Assembly: GCF_040256645.1 (NCBI RefSeq)
Contig: NZ_CP158281.1
Location: forward strand, 558,001-622,000
Length of the DNA: 64,000 nucleotides
Source of the DNA: Brevibacterium sp. CBA3109
GTDB taxonomy: Bacteria; Actinomycetota; Actinomycetes; Actinomycetales; Brevibacteriaceae
Reading direction: 5' to 3'
Shown: piece after piece, positions 8,154 through 16,772 of the stretch
Position numbering within the stretch: position 1 is the stretch's first letter
How the letters are laid out: each line of letters begins with the position of its first letter
Position numbers and translations under genes: made by a program
Notes under the pieces: generated by a model
What the model saw: only the letters and a program-made list of their open reading frames with translations
The model's database searches: none
Told to the model about the DNA's origin: nothing

Positions 8154-9788
8154 ATGAAACTGCTGGCACTCGCAGCAAGCATCGCCTTGGCAGTCTCCAC
8201 CATCGGACTCGGTCCGGCCGCCGCGAACACATTGACCACAACCGAGGTATTGGCTGCACAGGAAGGCGCAGAGCCCGCGAGCGACGGTGCCGCCGATCCC
8301 GACGCACCCGGCCCGCCCGCAGACGAGACGGCCTCTCCTGACGCCGATGAGGAAGGCGCGGGCGAAGACGGCGCCAGCGACGGCGCAGAGGAATCCGAGG
8401 CGATCGATGCCGGCTTCTCTCTCGAGAAGACGGAGATGACCGCTGAAGAGATCGGTGACCCCAGCCAGGGGATCCGGTACACCGTCGACTCCCTCAAAGC
8501 CGGGGATGTCGTCACCACCGAACCTGGCGAGGCCACGTCGACGACTGTCGTCAGCGATGGTGCCTTCACCGGGACGATCCTCGGCAACACCGAGCTCAAA
8601 ACCGGTGACACCCTCGAAGTCAGGGTCACCGTCAAACGAGAAGGAGAGGAGTCGAAGACCTTCAGCAGCAGCGTCGAGGTCGTCGCTGCCGATGACGAGG
8701 ATGCCGACCTCACGGTCTCGCCGGAGACTCAGAACCTGGACGACTTCATGAACGACGGTGTCGAGATCATTCTCGCGAACTGCGCGATTGATGACGAGGT
8801 CAATTTCCGCATCACCGGCAAGGGCGACTCAGACACAGTCATCTGGGAGGACACGCAGAGGGCGGCTGGTGAAGATGCTGCCGGACTCACCACATTCAGC
8901 CCCGACACGGGCAGAAGCGGTTGGATCGGTGATTTCGTCGTTACAGCCTCCTGTGGAGACAAAGGCGCGGAGACGACCTTCACCGTGACCGACACCGAAG
9001 GCGAGGATTCGAATTCATTTCTCACCGTTTCGCCCAAGACTCAGGGCGTGCAGGAGTTCCTCAAGGACGGAGTCAGCATCACGCTCGTCAACTGCGTCAT
9101 CGATGACGATGTGACATTCAGGGTGAGCACGAAGCATGACCCTGACACCACCATCTGGGAAGAAACGCAGAAAGCCGGTGAGGATGCAGCCGGATATGCC
9201 AACTTCGTCCCCGAGAGAGACGGCGGCCCGGGATGGGGCGGCGAGTTCCTCGTGATGGCCTCGTGTGGAGATACGAGCATGGAGACAACCTTCACGGTCA
9301 CCGCTGACAACAGCATCGTCGACCCGAAACTCTCCATCAACCCGCAGAAGATCTCTGGTGAGGACTTCATCAAGCGGGACAAAGGGGTCACGATCACCGT
9401 CACAGAATGCCAGCCGGGCAGCGACGTCCAGTTCGAAGTCTGGGGGTTCGAACCCAGTGAGAAGCTCTACGAACAGACGGCGGAGGCGAACGAGAACGGT
9501 GCCGCGTCGGTCCAGGTCTACGGCATCGACAGCAGACCCGAAGCTTATGCCGGCACCTACAAGGTGATCACGGTCTGCATGGAGCACGCCATGAACGGCG
9601 AGTTCGTGGTGACTTCCGGTGGCGGCGCCTCGGGTGGTTCTGATCCGGGACCAGACGATTCCGGCGATGCCGGTTCGATGCCGCGAACCGGTGCCGAACT
9701 CACCGGTCTCGGAGCGGGAGCGGCTCTCATACTGGCCGGCGCAGCGACGATCATCTTCGCCCGGCGCCGTGCACAGCTGGGGTCATGA
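8154..9788 (+). CDS. Sortase-anchored surface protein with three Cys-containing repeats
   Basis: 544 aa secreted protein. A signal peptide (MKLLALAASIALAVSTIGLG, likely cleavage after about residue 24-30) is followed by an acidic Ala/Glu/Asp-rich stretch (to about 95) and a domain to about 183. Three repeats of about 100 aa start near 185 (LTVSPETQ), 290 (LTVSPKTQ) and 393 (LSINPQKI). Each carries one Cys early (NCAIDD, NCVIDD, ECQPGS) and one late (TASCGD, MASCGD, TVCMEH), suggesting an intradomain disulfide. A Gly/Ser/Asp linker leads to MPRTG (about 509-513), a membrane span and RRR: a variant LPXTG sorting signal. The start has a good ribosome site (GGAAGGA, 8142-8148). The ligand is unknown. 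Confidence 0.85.
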   Translation: MKLLALAASIALAVSTIGLGPAAANTLTTTEVLAAQEGAEPASDGAADPDAPGPPADETASPDADEEGAGEDGASDGAEESEAIDAGFSLEKTEMTAEEIGDPSQGIRYTVDSLKAGDVVTTEPGEATSTTVVSDGAFTGTILGNTELKTGDTLEVRVTVKREGEESKTFSSSVEVVAADDEDADLTVSPETQNLDDFMNDGVEIILANCAIDDEVNFRITGKGDSDTVIWEDTQRAAGEDAAGLTTFSPDTGRSGWIGDFVVTASCGDKGAETTFTVTDTEGEDSNSFLTVSPKTQGVQEFLKDGVSITLVNCVIDDDVTFRVSTKHDPDTTIWEETQKAGEDAAGYANFVPERDGGPGWGGEFLVMASCGDTSMETTFTVTADNSIVDPKLSINPQKISGEDFIKRDKGVTITVTECQPGSDVQFEVWGFEPSEKLYEQTAEANENGAASVQVYGIDSRPEAYAGTYKVITVCMEHAMNGEFVVTSGGGASGGSDPGPDDSGDAGSMPRTGAELTGLGAGAALILAGAATIIFARRRAQLGS

Positions 9789-9914
9789 TGGGTGACCCGT
9801 CGGGTTGGTGAACATTCCCGGCCCGACGGCGCGAACCACATGACTCCAGATAGTAATCGCACCCTGGCACTGCGACATGAAGTCGAAGTGCCAGGATGCG
9901 AACTATTGTCTGAA

Positions 9915-10655
9915 TCAGCGCCCGTTGACTAGGGTGCGCACCGCCGAGGAGAAGAATCCCTGACCGTCGATGCCGCCACCGTCTTCGGGTCCGAACCCGG
10001 CCTCGACGGCGTGTTCGGGGTGGGGCATAAGGCCCACGACGTTTCCGGCCTCGTTCGTGATACCGGCGATGTTGCGCAGAGAACCATTGGGGTTGAGTCC
10101 CTGGTAGCGAAAGACCACACGACCGGAGCCTTCGAGCTCGTCGAGGACCTCGTCGGTGGCGACGAACCCGCCCTCACCGTTCTTCAGCGGAATGCGAATG
10201 GTCTGTCCCTGTGCATAATCACCGGTCCAGGCAGTAGTCGTATTCTCCACAACCAGTTCCTGGTCACGGCAGATGAAATGCTGGTGGTCATTGCGGATGA
10301 GGGCACCGGGCAGCAGGTGTGATTCGCAGAGGATCTGGAACCCGTTGCAGATGCCCAGGACCGGCATACCAGCGTTGGCGGCGGAGACGACGGACTCCAT
10401 GATCGGAGCGAAGCCCGCGATCGCACCGCAGCGCAGGTAGTCACCGTAGGAGAACCCGCCGGGCAGAATCACAGCGTCCACACCTGCAAGGGTGGAGTCG
10501 GCGTGCCACAGGTTGACTGGTTGGGCTCCCGCTAAGCGAACCGCACGGGCGGCATCCCGATCATCGAGGGTCCCGGGGAATGTCACGACACCGATCGAGA
10601 CTCCGGACTCGGCACTCGCCTCGGCGGTGGTGGGATCCGTGATGACAGCCGTCAT
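9915..10655 (-). CDS. purQ: Phosphoribosylformylglycinamidine synthase, glutaminase subunit
   Basis: PurQ, 246 aa, supplies ammonia from glutamine to PurL for FGAM synthesis (step 4 of purine synthesis). The class I glutaminase nucleophile is Cys103 in [11 protein letters not shown], and the catalytic His/Glu lie in [12 protein letters not shown] near residue 220. The N-terminus is about 18 residues longer than in typical PurQ ([18 protein letters not shown]), so an internal start is possible; the ATG at 10655 overlaps the purS stop, which favours the annotated start. No purL follows: the next gene downstream is convergent. Confidence 0.96.
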   Translation of the reverse strand: MTAVITDPTTAEASAESGVSIGVVTFPGTLDDRDAARAVRLAGAQPVNLWHADSTLAGVDAVILPGGFSYGDYLRCGAIAGFAPIMESVVSAANAGMPVLGICNGFQILCESHLLPGALIRNDHQHFICRDQELVVENTTTAWTGDYAQGQTIRIPLKNGEGGFVATDEVLDELEGSGRVVFRYQGLNPNGSLRNIAGITNEAGNVVGLMPHPEHAVEAGFGPEDGGGIDGQGFFSSAVRTLVNGR

Positions 10656-10909
10656 CAGGCTTCCTCGACGGCGCGAACGGCCACAACGTTCTCGATGACT
10701 GGGTTGGACAGAAGCTTCTCCGCGGCCTCACGAGCCTGTGCGAGAACCTCCTCGGTGACTTCACCGTCGACTTCGAGTTCGAAGCGCTTTCCCTGTCGGA
10801 CCTCACCGAATCCGGTGAAGCCGAGTCGGGACATTCCACCGGAGATCGCCTTACCCTGAGGGTCAAGAATCTCGGGTTTGGGCATCACCTCAACGACGAC
10901 ACGTGCCAT
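10655..10909 (-). CDS. purS: Phosphoribosylformylglycinamidine synthase subunit PurS
   Basis: 84 aa, the usual PurS length. It bridges PurL and PurQ in the FGAM synthase complex of organisms with small PurL. Diagnostic features are the start [19 protein letters not shown] and the central [15 protein letters not shown]. It is preceded by GAAGGAG about 10 nt before the ATG and by a small 6-bp hairpin (10938-10952, CGGGAG/CTCCCG) in the leader. Its stop overlaps the purQ start, so the two are coupled. Confidence 0.96.
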   Translation of the reverse strand: MARVVVEVMPKPEILDPQGKAISGGMSRLGFTGFGEVRQGKRFELEVDGEVTEEVLAQAREAAEKLLSNPVIENVVAVRAVEEA

Positions 10910-11025
10910 GCGTGTTCTGCTCCTTCAAGAAAGTGTTCGGGAGTTCCTCCCGCGCTCGCTGAAAGTCTATCAAGCGCGGAAGGCGCCCCCGCCTTCGGTC
11001 CGAGCTGCGGACGTCACCGGCAGTG

Positions 11026-12450
11026 TCAGGAGTCGAAGCCCATGCCCACAGCATCGAGTGCCTTGAGCAGTGGACCTCGCCGGCCCTCGTTGCCGTCGGC
11101 CTTGATGAGTGCGTTCGTCGTCATCTGGATGCCCAGCCAAGCCACCGGCTCGGGCGGGAAGGGCAGAGGCATTCTGCGCACCATCTCCAGCTGCGTCAGC
11201 TCGGTGTCCTGCCCAGACAGCAGATCGAGCATGACGGTGCCCGCGAAGCGCGAAGCGCCCACACCCAGTCCGGTGAACCCGGCGGCCATTGCGACCTTCT
11301 TGCCGTAGGCCGTGGTGAAGAAGGAGAAGAACCGCGAGCAGGTGTCGATCGGTCCACCCCATTTGTGGCTGAACTTCAGGTCGGCCAGCTGGGGGAAGGT
11401 CTCGTAGAAATGTTCGGCCAGGGTCTCGAAGGTCTCCGGTCGCTGGTCGTACTTCCACGACACCTGCCGACCGTAGTGGTAGACGGCATCCCATCCTCCG
11501 AAGAGGATCCGATTGTCGGCTGAGAGCCGGTAGTAGTGGAACCGGTTCGCGCAGTCGCCGATGCCTTGCCGCCCGCCCCATCCGATGGACTCAAGCTGCT
11601 CATCATCCAGCGGTTCGGTCATCAGGGCGTAGTCGTAGACCGGGACCGTGTGCAGACTGGCCCGTTTGAGCAGCGAGGGGAAGACGTTCGTCGCCAAGGC
11701 GACGCGCTTCGCCGAGATCGTCGCCGAGTCCTCGGCGTCCTGGCCGCCGTCCTGGCCGTCGACCTGCGAAGAGGTCGTGACCTGGACGGTGGACTTCCGG
11801 TCACTGACATCGGTGACCTTCGTGCCCTCGAAGACCTCGACACCGAGCTCACGAATGACCCGGAGCAACTCCCAACACAGTTTGGCGGGGTTGACCATGA
11901 CGACCTCACGAGAGTCCCAGAGGGCACCCTTGTAGGTCGGGGACTTCACGATCTGAGCCAGTTCCTCCTGGTTGTAGAAGATGAAACCGGCCTCTGGGTC
12001 GTGTGCCTCCCGCAACTCAGGGACCTGGTAGTCCTCTGTGGCCACATCGAGTTCACCGGTGCGTTCGAACTCGACGTCCATCCCGTACCTGGTCACTGCC
12101 TCCCCGATCGCAGCGAGGTTCTCGCGCCCCAGCTGCGCCAGACGTTCGTTCTCCTTCGGCAGATGAGACTCGCCATTGTCATAGCCGTGGGTCAGGCTGG
12201 CTGCGCAGAACCCGCCATTGCGGCCAGAAGCGGCCCACCCGATCGAGTTCGCCTCAACCAGGACAACGTGGCGCTTAGGGTCACGCTCCTTGGCCTGCAG
12301 TGCCGTCCACAATCCCGTGAAGCCACCCCCGACAATGACGAGGTCGGCCTCAAGGTCGTGGGACAACGGTGGCAGGGGCTTCGTGCGCTGCTCGGAATCG
12401 AGCCAGAACGGCACGGTGGAGGCGTCGGCCAATGCGGCATTGACGTCCAT
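11026..12450 (-). CDS. PuuB-like FAD-dependent oxidoreductase (gamma-glutamylputrescine oxidase type)
   Basis: DAO-family flavoprotein, 474 aa from the chosen start. The FAD-binding VIVGGGFTGLWTALQA lies near residue 35, followed by ASGRNGG, the motif PuuB-type enzymes share. A C-terminal GFTGLGVGASRFAGTVMLDL completes the FAD domain. The start at 12450 (MDVNAALADA) is chosen because GAAGGAG lies just upstream; a longer frame to 12498 lacks a ribosome site. It is the last gene of the pot operon, after a 154-bp gap holding two tandem palindromes. Predicted role: oxidation of gamma-glutamylputrescine, or of a free polyamine, to the aminoaldehyde with release of ammonia and peroxide. The family also contains amino acid oxidases, so the substrate rests on context. 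Confidence 0.8.
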   Translation of the reverse strand: MDVNAALADASTVPFWLDSEQRTKPLPPLSHDLEADLVIVGGGFTGLWTALQAKERDPKRHVVLVEANSIGWAASGRNGGFCAASLTHGYDNGESHLPKENERLAQLGRENLAAIGEAVTRYGMDVEFERTGELDVATEDYQVPELREAHDPEAGFIFYNQEELAQIVKSPTYKGALWDSREVVMVNPAKLCWELLRVIRELGVEVFEGTKVTDVSDRKSTVQVTTSSQVDGQDGGQDAEDSATISAKRVALATNVFPSLLKRASLHTVPVYDYALMTEPLDDEQLESIGWGGRQGIGDCANRFHYYRLSADNRILFGGWDAVYHYGRQVSWKYDQRPETFETLAEHFYETFPQLADLKFSHKWGGPIDTCSRFFSFFTTAYGKKVAMAAGFTGLGVGASRFAGTVMLDLLSGQDTELTQLEMVRRMPLPFPPEPVAWLGIQMTTNALIKADGNEGRRGPLLKALDAVGMGFDS

Positions 12451-12505
12451 GTCTATTCTCCTTCTGTCTGACCCCATTCGTCTGCGGCCTGACAACATTC
12501 GGGTC

Positions 12506-12541
12506 CTGCCTTGCGGCAGTCATTATTCTGCCTTGCGGCAG
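12506..12541. repeat. Two tandem 14-bp palindromes between potC and the PuuB-like gene
   Basis: CTGCCTTGCGGCAG occurs at 12506-12519 and again at 12528-12541, each inside a repeated 19-mer (12506-12524 and 12528-12546). Centre-to-centre spacing is 22 bp, two helical turns. They could be two sites of one regulator, or paired RNA hairpins that uncouple puuB expression from the pot genes. Confidence 0.6.
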
Positions 12542-12604
12542 TCATTTCAGGATTGCGGGGTGCGGTGGCTGGGCCCGCCTCGGTGTCGAGGACGGGGCAA
12601 GGGA

Positions 12605-13468
12605 TCATCCTGCCATCGTCTTGATGATCTCCGTCGAACTTCCACCCGCCTTGCGCAGCACGAAGCCCACGAAGGCCAGAGCCAACAGAGTCAGGAGGAA
12701 CATCACCGTCGACATCGCCGCGACCTCGGGGCGCAGGGCCACGCGGACAGCGGAGAAGATGTAGACCGGCCACGGGGTGTATCCAGGCTGCTGCACGAAG
12801 CTCGAGAGGATCGTGTTGTCGAGGCTGACCGTGAACGACATCAGCGCACCGGCGAGGATGCCTGGGGCAGCGATCGGCAGGGTGATGTCCTTGAACCGAT
12901 TCCACGGAGTAGCGCCCAGGTCAGCGGCGGCATCTTCGAGCTGAGTGTCGATGCCAGCCAGTCTGGCCCTGACGATGAATGTCACGATTGCCATGGAGAA
13001 CATCGCGTGCGCGATGATGAGCCTGACCAAACCATTGTTGAGCGGGCTGATGCCCCAATCGACGCCGACCGTGACGAACCACGGCAGGAACGAGATGCCG
13101 TCGACGATCTCAGGAGTGACCAGTGTCAGCCCGAGGACCACTGTCAGTCCCACTGCCCACCACGCGCCCTTCGGGGCTCGGGCCAGGGCAACACCGCCGA
13201 GGGTGCCGAAGATCGTCGAGACGATCGCTGTGCCCACCGCGGCCTGGAGGCTCGTGACGATCGAGGAGATGATGATGTCGTTGTTCATTCCGCTGATGTA
13301 GGCCTGCAGACCGAAGCCGCGGAAGTTTGCGAGCACCTTGCCGTTGTTGAACGAGTAGGCGATGATCACCGCGATCGGAATGAACAGATAGGCGAATACC
13401 AGGATTCCCCAGACGTGCAGGCCGATGTCCGTCGGCGTTCGGCGTGCGAAAGTGTTCTTCTTCGACAT
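12605..13468 (-). CDS. potC: Polyamine ABC transporter permease PotC
   Basis: 287 aa inner-membrane permease with about six helices and the ABC-importer EAA-type loop (EDAAADLGATPWNRFKDITLP, about 180-200). Sequence order and context match PotC/PotI of the spermidine/putrescine importers. It starts 1 nt after the potB stop and is co-transcribed with potA, potD and potB. The C-terminus ends in a short basic/amphipathic segment. Confidence 0.9.
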   Translation of the reverse strand: MSKKNTFARRTPTDIGLHVWGILVFAYLFIPIAVIIAYSFNNGKVLANFRGFGLQAYISGMNNDIIISSIVTSLQAAVGTAIVSTIFGTLGGVALARAPKGAWWAVGLTVVLGLTLVTPEIVDGISFLPWFVTVGVDWGISPLNNGLVRLIIAHAMFSMAIVTFIVRARLAGIDTQLEDAAADLGATPWNRFKDITLPIAAPGILAGALMSFTVSLDNTILSSFVQQPGYTPWPVYIFSAVRVALRPEVAAMSTVMFLLTLLALAFVGFVLRKAGGSSTEIIKTMAG

Positions 13469-13469
13469 T

Positions 13470-14450
13470 TCAGGCCCTCCCGTCTTTCAGCGGCACGCTG
13501 TTGAGTTTCGCTGTGATCGCCTGCCCCAGTTTGAGCAGGCCGAAGCCGACACCGACGACCACCAGGGTCGAGAGGATGAGGATCACGGCCATGGCCGCAC
13601 CGACCGCCCAGTTCTGAGCCGTATTGAATTGGTTGGCGATGAGCTGGCCGACCATCGACCCGCTCGCCCCACCGAGGACTGTGGCTGTGACGTAGTCGCC
13701 GTTGAGTGGGATGAACACGAGCAGACAACCCGAAACGACGCCCGGCATCGCCATTGGCAGCGTCACTTTGAGGAAGGTCTTCACCTTACCTGCGCCGAGG
13801 TCGTAGCTGGCTTCGCGCAGCTTCTTCCCCGACGCGTCGATGGCGACGAAGAGCGGAAGGATCATGAGCGGCAGGTAGTTGTAGACGACACCGATCTGCA
13901 CTGCCGAACGCGTGTAGAGAATATCAATCGGACCGTCGAGGAGCCCCAATCCCTGCATCCAGTTCGAGAGGAATCCGTCAGGCGAGAGCATGATCTGCCA
14001 CCCCAGTGTGCGGACCAGGAAGTTCGTCCAGAACGGAACCATGACCAGAGCCAAGGCCAATGACCTCCGGGCCGGCGAGACCTTGATGGCCAGCCAATAG
14101 GCGAAGGGCAGCGCAATGATCAGGCACAGAATCGTGCCGAGGATCGAGATGCGCAGCGTCGCGAAGAACGTCGAGACGAAGCTCGTTGACATCGCCTCCG
14201 GGTAACGGTCGAAGGACAGCTGGTCCGTGGCGATGGCAGTGAACTCGTCGGGTTTGTAGCCGAAGCTGTAGAAGATGACGAGTGCTACCGGGATGAGGAA
14301 GAAGAACAGTGCGTAGGCCCAGGTCGGGAATGACAGGGCCGAGGCGCCGAAGATGCCTGTCGACATGCCGCGCGGCTTCTTCACCCTTTGGCTCGGCTTC
14401 TTTGCCGCTGGTGTGGTCTGTGGTGCTGGTCGAGCTGCTTGGGTGCTCAT
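13470..14450 (-). CDS. potB: Polyamine ABC transporter permease PotB
   Basis: 326 aa permease with an extended N-terminal cytoplasmic tail rich in Gln/Pro/Lys (about 35 aa), then about six helices and the EAA loop REASYDLGAGKVKTFLKVTLP (about 205-225). Its ATG overlaps the potD stop (ATGA at 14447-14450). Together with PotC it forms the membrane channel. Confidence 0.9.
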   Translation of the reverse strand: MSTQAARPAPQTTPAAKKPSQRVKKPRGMSTGIFGASALSFPTWAYALFFFLIPVALVIFYSFGYKPDEFTAIATDQLSFDRYPEAMSTSFVSTFFATLRISILGTILCLIIALPFAYWLAIKVSPARRSLALALVMVPFWTNFLVRTLGWQIMLSPDGFLSNWMQGLGLLDGPIDILYTRSAVQIGVVYNYLPLMILPLFVAIDASGKKLREASYDLGAGKVKTFLKVTLPMAMPGVVSGCLLVFIPLNGDYVTATVLGGASGSMVGQLIANQFNTAQNWAVGAAMAVILILSTLVVVGVGFGLLKLGQAITAKLNSVPLKDGRA

Positions 14451-15610
14451 GCTCCGCTCCTTGCTTGCGCATCGGCGAAGATCTTCGTGCGGATCTGATC
14501 GGCCGGGGTCTGCTTGCTGGGTTCGAGACGGTCGAGGACTTTCTGCGACGGAAAGATGAGGTCCTGCTCATCGAGGTCGGCCTTCTTCGCCTGTTCGGCC
14601 AGTCCCTTCGTGCCGATCGGGTATCCGATGTAGTCGAGCTGCTCGACCGCCGTTTCCGGCGAGATCATCTGGTTGATGAACGCGTGTGCAGAATCCGGGT
14701 GCGGTGCGCCGGTGGCGATGGCCCAGCAGTCCGTCCACAGGTTCGCCGAGGGCGTCGGGAACACGAACTTCCAGTCCTCGGGATTGGAGACTTCGGACAG
14801 ACCTTGGCGAGCGTCACCGTTGAAGGCCTGCAGCAGGGTGAAGCTGCCCTGGATCATGCCCGTGGCGACATTGCCGATATAGGCCTTCGTATTCGGAGCC
14901 AGCTGGTCGATGACGATTGTCCTCGCCTCTTCGAGCTCCTTATCATCCTGGGTGTTGAGACTGTAGCCCAGTGCGGACAGCGCGATCGCGCTGACCTCCC
15001 ACGGGTCCTCGAGCAGCGACGTGGTCCCTGCTGCCTCCTTCTGCGCGGTATCGATGAAGTCCTGCCAGCTCTTCATCGTGTGGGTGATCTTCGTCGTGTC
15101 GTAGACGAACCCGGTGGTGCCCCATGCCTTGCAGACCGAGTACTTGTTGTCGGGGTCGAAGTATTGGTTCGTGAAGTTCGGATCCATGTGCTTGAAATTC
15201 GGGATCAGATCGAGGTCGAGCTCTTGGAGCAGATCGTGTTCGAGCATCTGCGGAATGTTCGCACCTGTCGGGACGACTACGTCATAGCCTGAAGTGCCGC
15301 GCGAAGTGGAGAGTTTTGCGACCAGCTCCTCATTCGATCCATAGGAGTCGACTTGGACGAGTACGTCGTACTTGGACTTGAAGGCCTGGATGAGGTCAGG
15401 ACTGTCGTAGTCACCCCAGGAGTACAGGTTGAGCTTCGATTCGAGCTTTCCATCCGTGGCGGGTGAGGCCGCCATCTTCGTGTTCCGTCCACAGGCACTG
15501 AGTGCACCTAAGCCCGCGACGCCGAATCCGGCCAGCAGCGCTCGCCTGGTCAGCCGCGAGGTCTTGACCCGGGGTGCCAGGAAGTGCACATCGGGAATCT
15601 TGTTCGCCAT
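14447..15610 (-). CDS. potD: Polyamine-binding lipoprotein PotD
   Basis: Extracellular solute-binding protein, 387 aa from the chosen start (MANKIPDV at 15610, 1 nt after the potA stop; a longer frame reaches 15655 but would overlap potA). The signal region has a twin Arg (LTRRALLAG) and a lipobox ending LSAC, so the protein is probably Tat-exported or Sec-exported and lipid-anchored. The mature part shows LNLYSWGDYDSPDLIQAF, typical of PotD/PotF-type polyamine-binding proteins. Confidence 0.9.
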   Translation of the reverse strand: MANKIPDVHFLAPRVKTSRLTRRALLAGFGVAGLGALSACGRNTKMAASPATDGKLESKLNLYSWGDYDSPDLIQAFKSKYDVLVQVDSYGSNEELVAKLSTSRGTSGYDVVVPTGANIPQMLEHDLLQELDLDLIPNFKHMDPNFTNQYFDPDNKYSVCKAWGTTGFVYDTTKITHTMKSWQDFIDTAQKEAAGTTSLLEDPWEVSAIALSALGYSLNTQDDKELEEARTIVIDQLAPNTKAYIGNVATGMIQGSFTLLQAFNGDARQGLSEVSNPEDWKFVFPTPSANLWTDCWAIATGAPHPDSAHAFINQMISPETAVEQLDYIGYPIGTKGLAEQAKKADLDEQDLIFPSQKVLDRLEPSKQTPADQIRTKIFADAQARSGA

Positions 15611-15611
15611 C

Positions 15612-16772
15612 TCAGGCACCGCCCTCATACCCGTAGACATCCACGGCCTCGGCATCCCAGCTCAGGTCCACCTCGGCGCCGGCGGTGAGGATCTCATTGC
15701 CGGCCGCGGGCACACGGGCCAGAAGCTCGTCGTTGTCGCCGGAGACGATCATGTATTGGATGACGTCACCGAGGAAGGACACCGACATGATGCGCCCCAG
15801 GGCGGAGTTCGTGGCCGGCCGAGCCTGACCAGCCGGAGCTACGTGCATCCGCTCGGGGCGGATGGCAACCTGCACCTTGTCACCGACCGACAGGGTCCCT
15901 GCAGTCCCCGCCGCCGAGGCGGGTCGAAGATCGGTCGAGGGCGTTTCCATGACAGCGTTCGCCGTCCGCAGCTGTGCTGTGCCGCCCTCGATTGCGGTCA
16001 CCTCGGCGGGGACGAAGTTCTGTTTTCCGATGAACCCGGCGACGAACCCGTTGACGGGGTTGGCGTAGATGTCCTCGCCGGAGCCGATCTGCTGGATCAC
16101 GCCGTTGTACATGACGACGATGCGGTCACTCATGGCCAGTGCCTCGTCCTGGTCGTGGGTGACGAAGACGAATGTCGTCCCAAGCTTCGTGTGGAGGCGT
16201 TTGAGCTCGAGCTGCATCTCCTCCCGCAGCTTCCGGTCGAGGGCAGACATCGGCTCGTCGAGGAGGAGAACCTGCGGACGGTTGACCAGAGCTCTGGCCA
16301 GAGCGATGCGCTGCTGCTGACCGCCCGAGAGCTGTTCAGGTTTGCGACCGGCGAAGTCCTCCATCTGAACGAGCGCGAGGACCTCACGAACGCGATCGGC
16401 GATCTCCGCTTTCGGAGTCTTGGACTGCTTGAGCCCGTAGGCGATGTTGTCGGCGATGTTCATATGCGGGAACAACAGGTAGGACTGGAACACCGTGTTG
16501 ACCGGACGCCGGTGCGGGGGAAGGCTGACGATGTCCTTGCCGGAAAGCAGGATTGCGCCGTCGGTCGGGACCTCGAACCCAGCGATCATGCGCAGCAGGG
16601 TCGTCTTGCCGCAGCCCGAGGGGCCCAGCAGTGACAGGAACTCACCCTTGCGCACCGACAGATCGAGCCTCTCGATCGCGGTGTTGTCCCCGAATACCTT
16701 CTTCACTCCCTGAATCTCCAGGTGTTCGAGCTGGGTGGGCGCCGTTGTTTCGGCAGTGGCTGTCGTGGTCAT
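15612..16772 (-). CDS. potA: Polyamine ABC transporter ATPase PotA
   Basis: 386 aa. Walker A GPSGCGKTT (near residue 51), signature LSGGQQQRIALARAL, Walker B VLLLDEPMSALD and a C-terminal TOBE regulatory domain (about 285-380) as in PotA/PotG. Its ATG overlaps the stop of the upstream amidohydrolase (ATGA at 16769-16772), which ties that enzyme to the transporter. Confidence 0.93.
   Translation of the reverse strand: MTTTATAETTAPTQLEHLEIQGVKKVFGDNTAIERLDLSVRKGEFLSLLGPSGCGKTTLLRMIAGFEVPTDGAILLSGKDIVSLPPHRRPVNTVFQSYLLFPHMNIADNIAYGLKQSKTPKAEIADRVREVLALVQMEDFAGRKPEQLSGGQQQRIALARALVNRPQVLLLDEPMSALDRKLREEMQLELKRLHTKLGTTFVFVTHDQDEALAMSDRIVVMYNGVIQQIGSGEDIYANPVNGFVAGFIGKQNFVPAEVTAIEGGTAQLRTANAVMETPSTDLRPASAAGTAGTLSVGDKVQVAIRPERMHVAPAGQARPATNSALGRIMSVSFLGDVIQYMIVSGDNDELLARVPAAGNEILTAGAEVDLSWDAEAVDVYGYEGGA

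Noticed and set aside
12451..12498. Longer start for the PuuB-like oxidase
   Set aside because: No ribosome site upstream of 12498, whereas GAAGGAG precedes the ATG at 12450.
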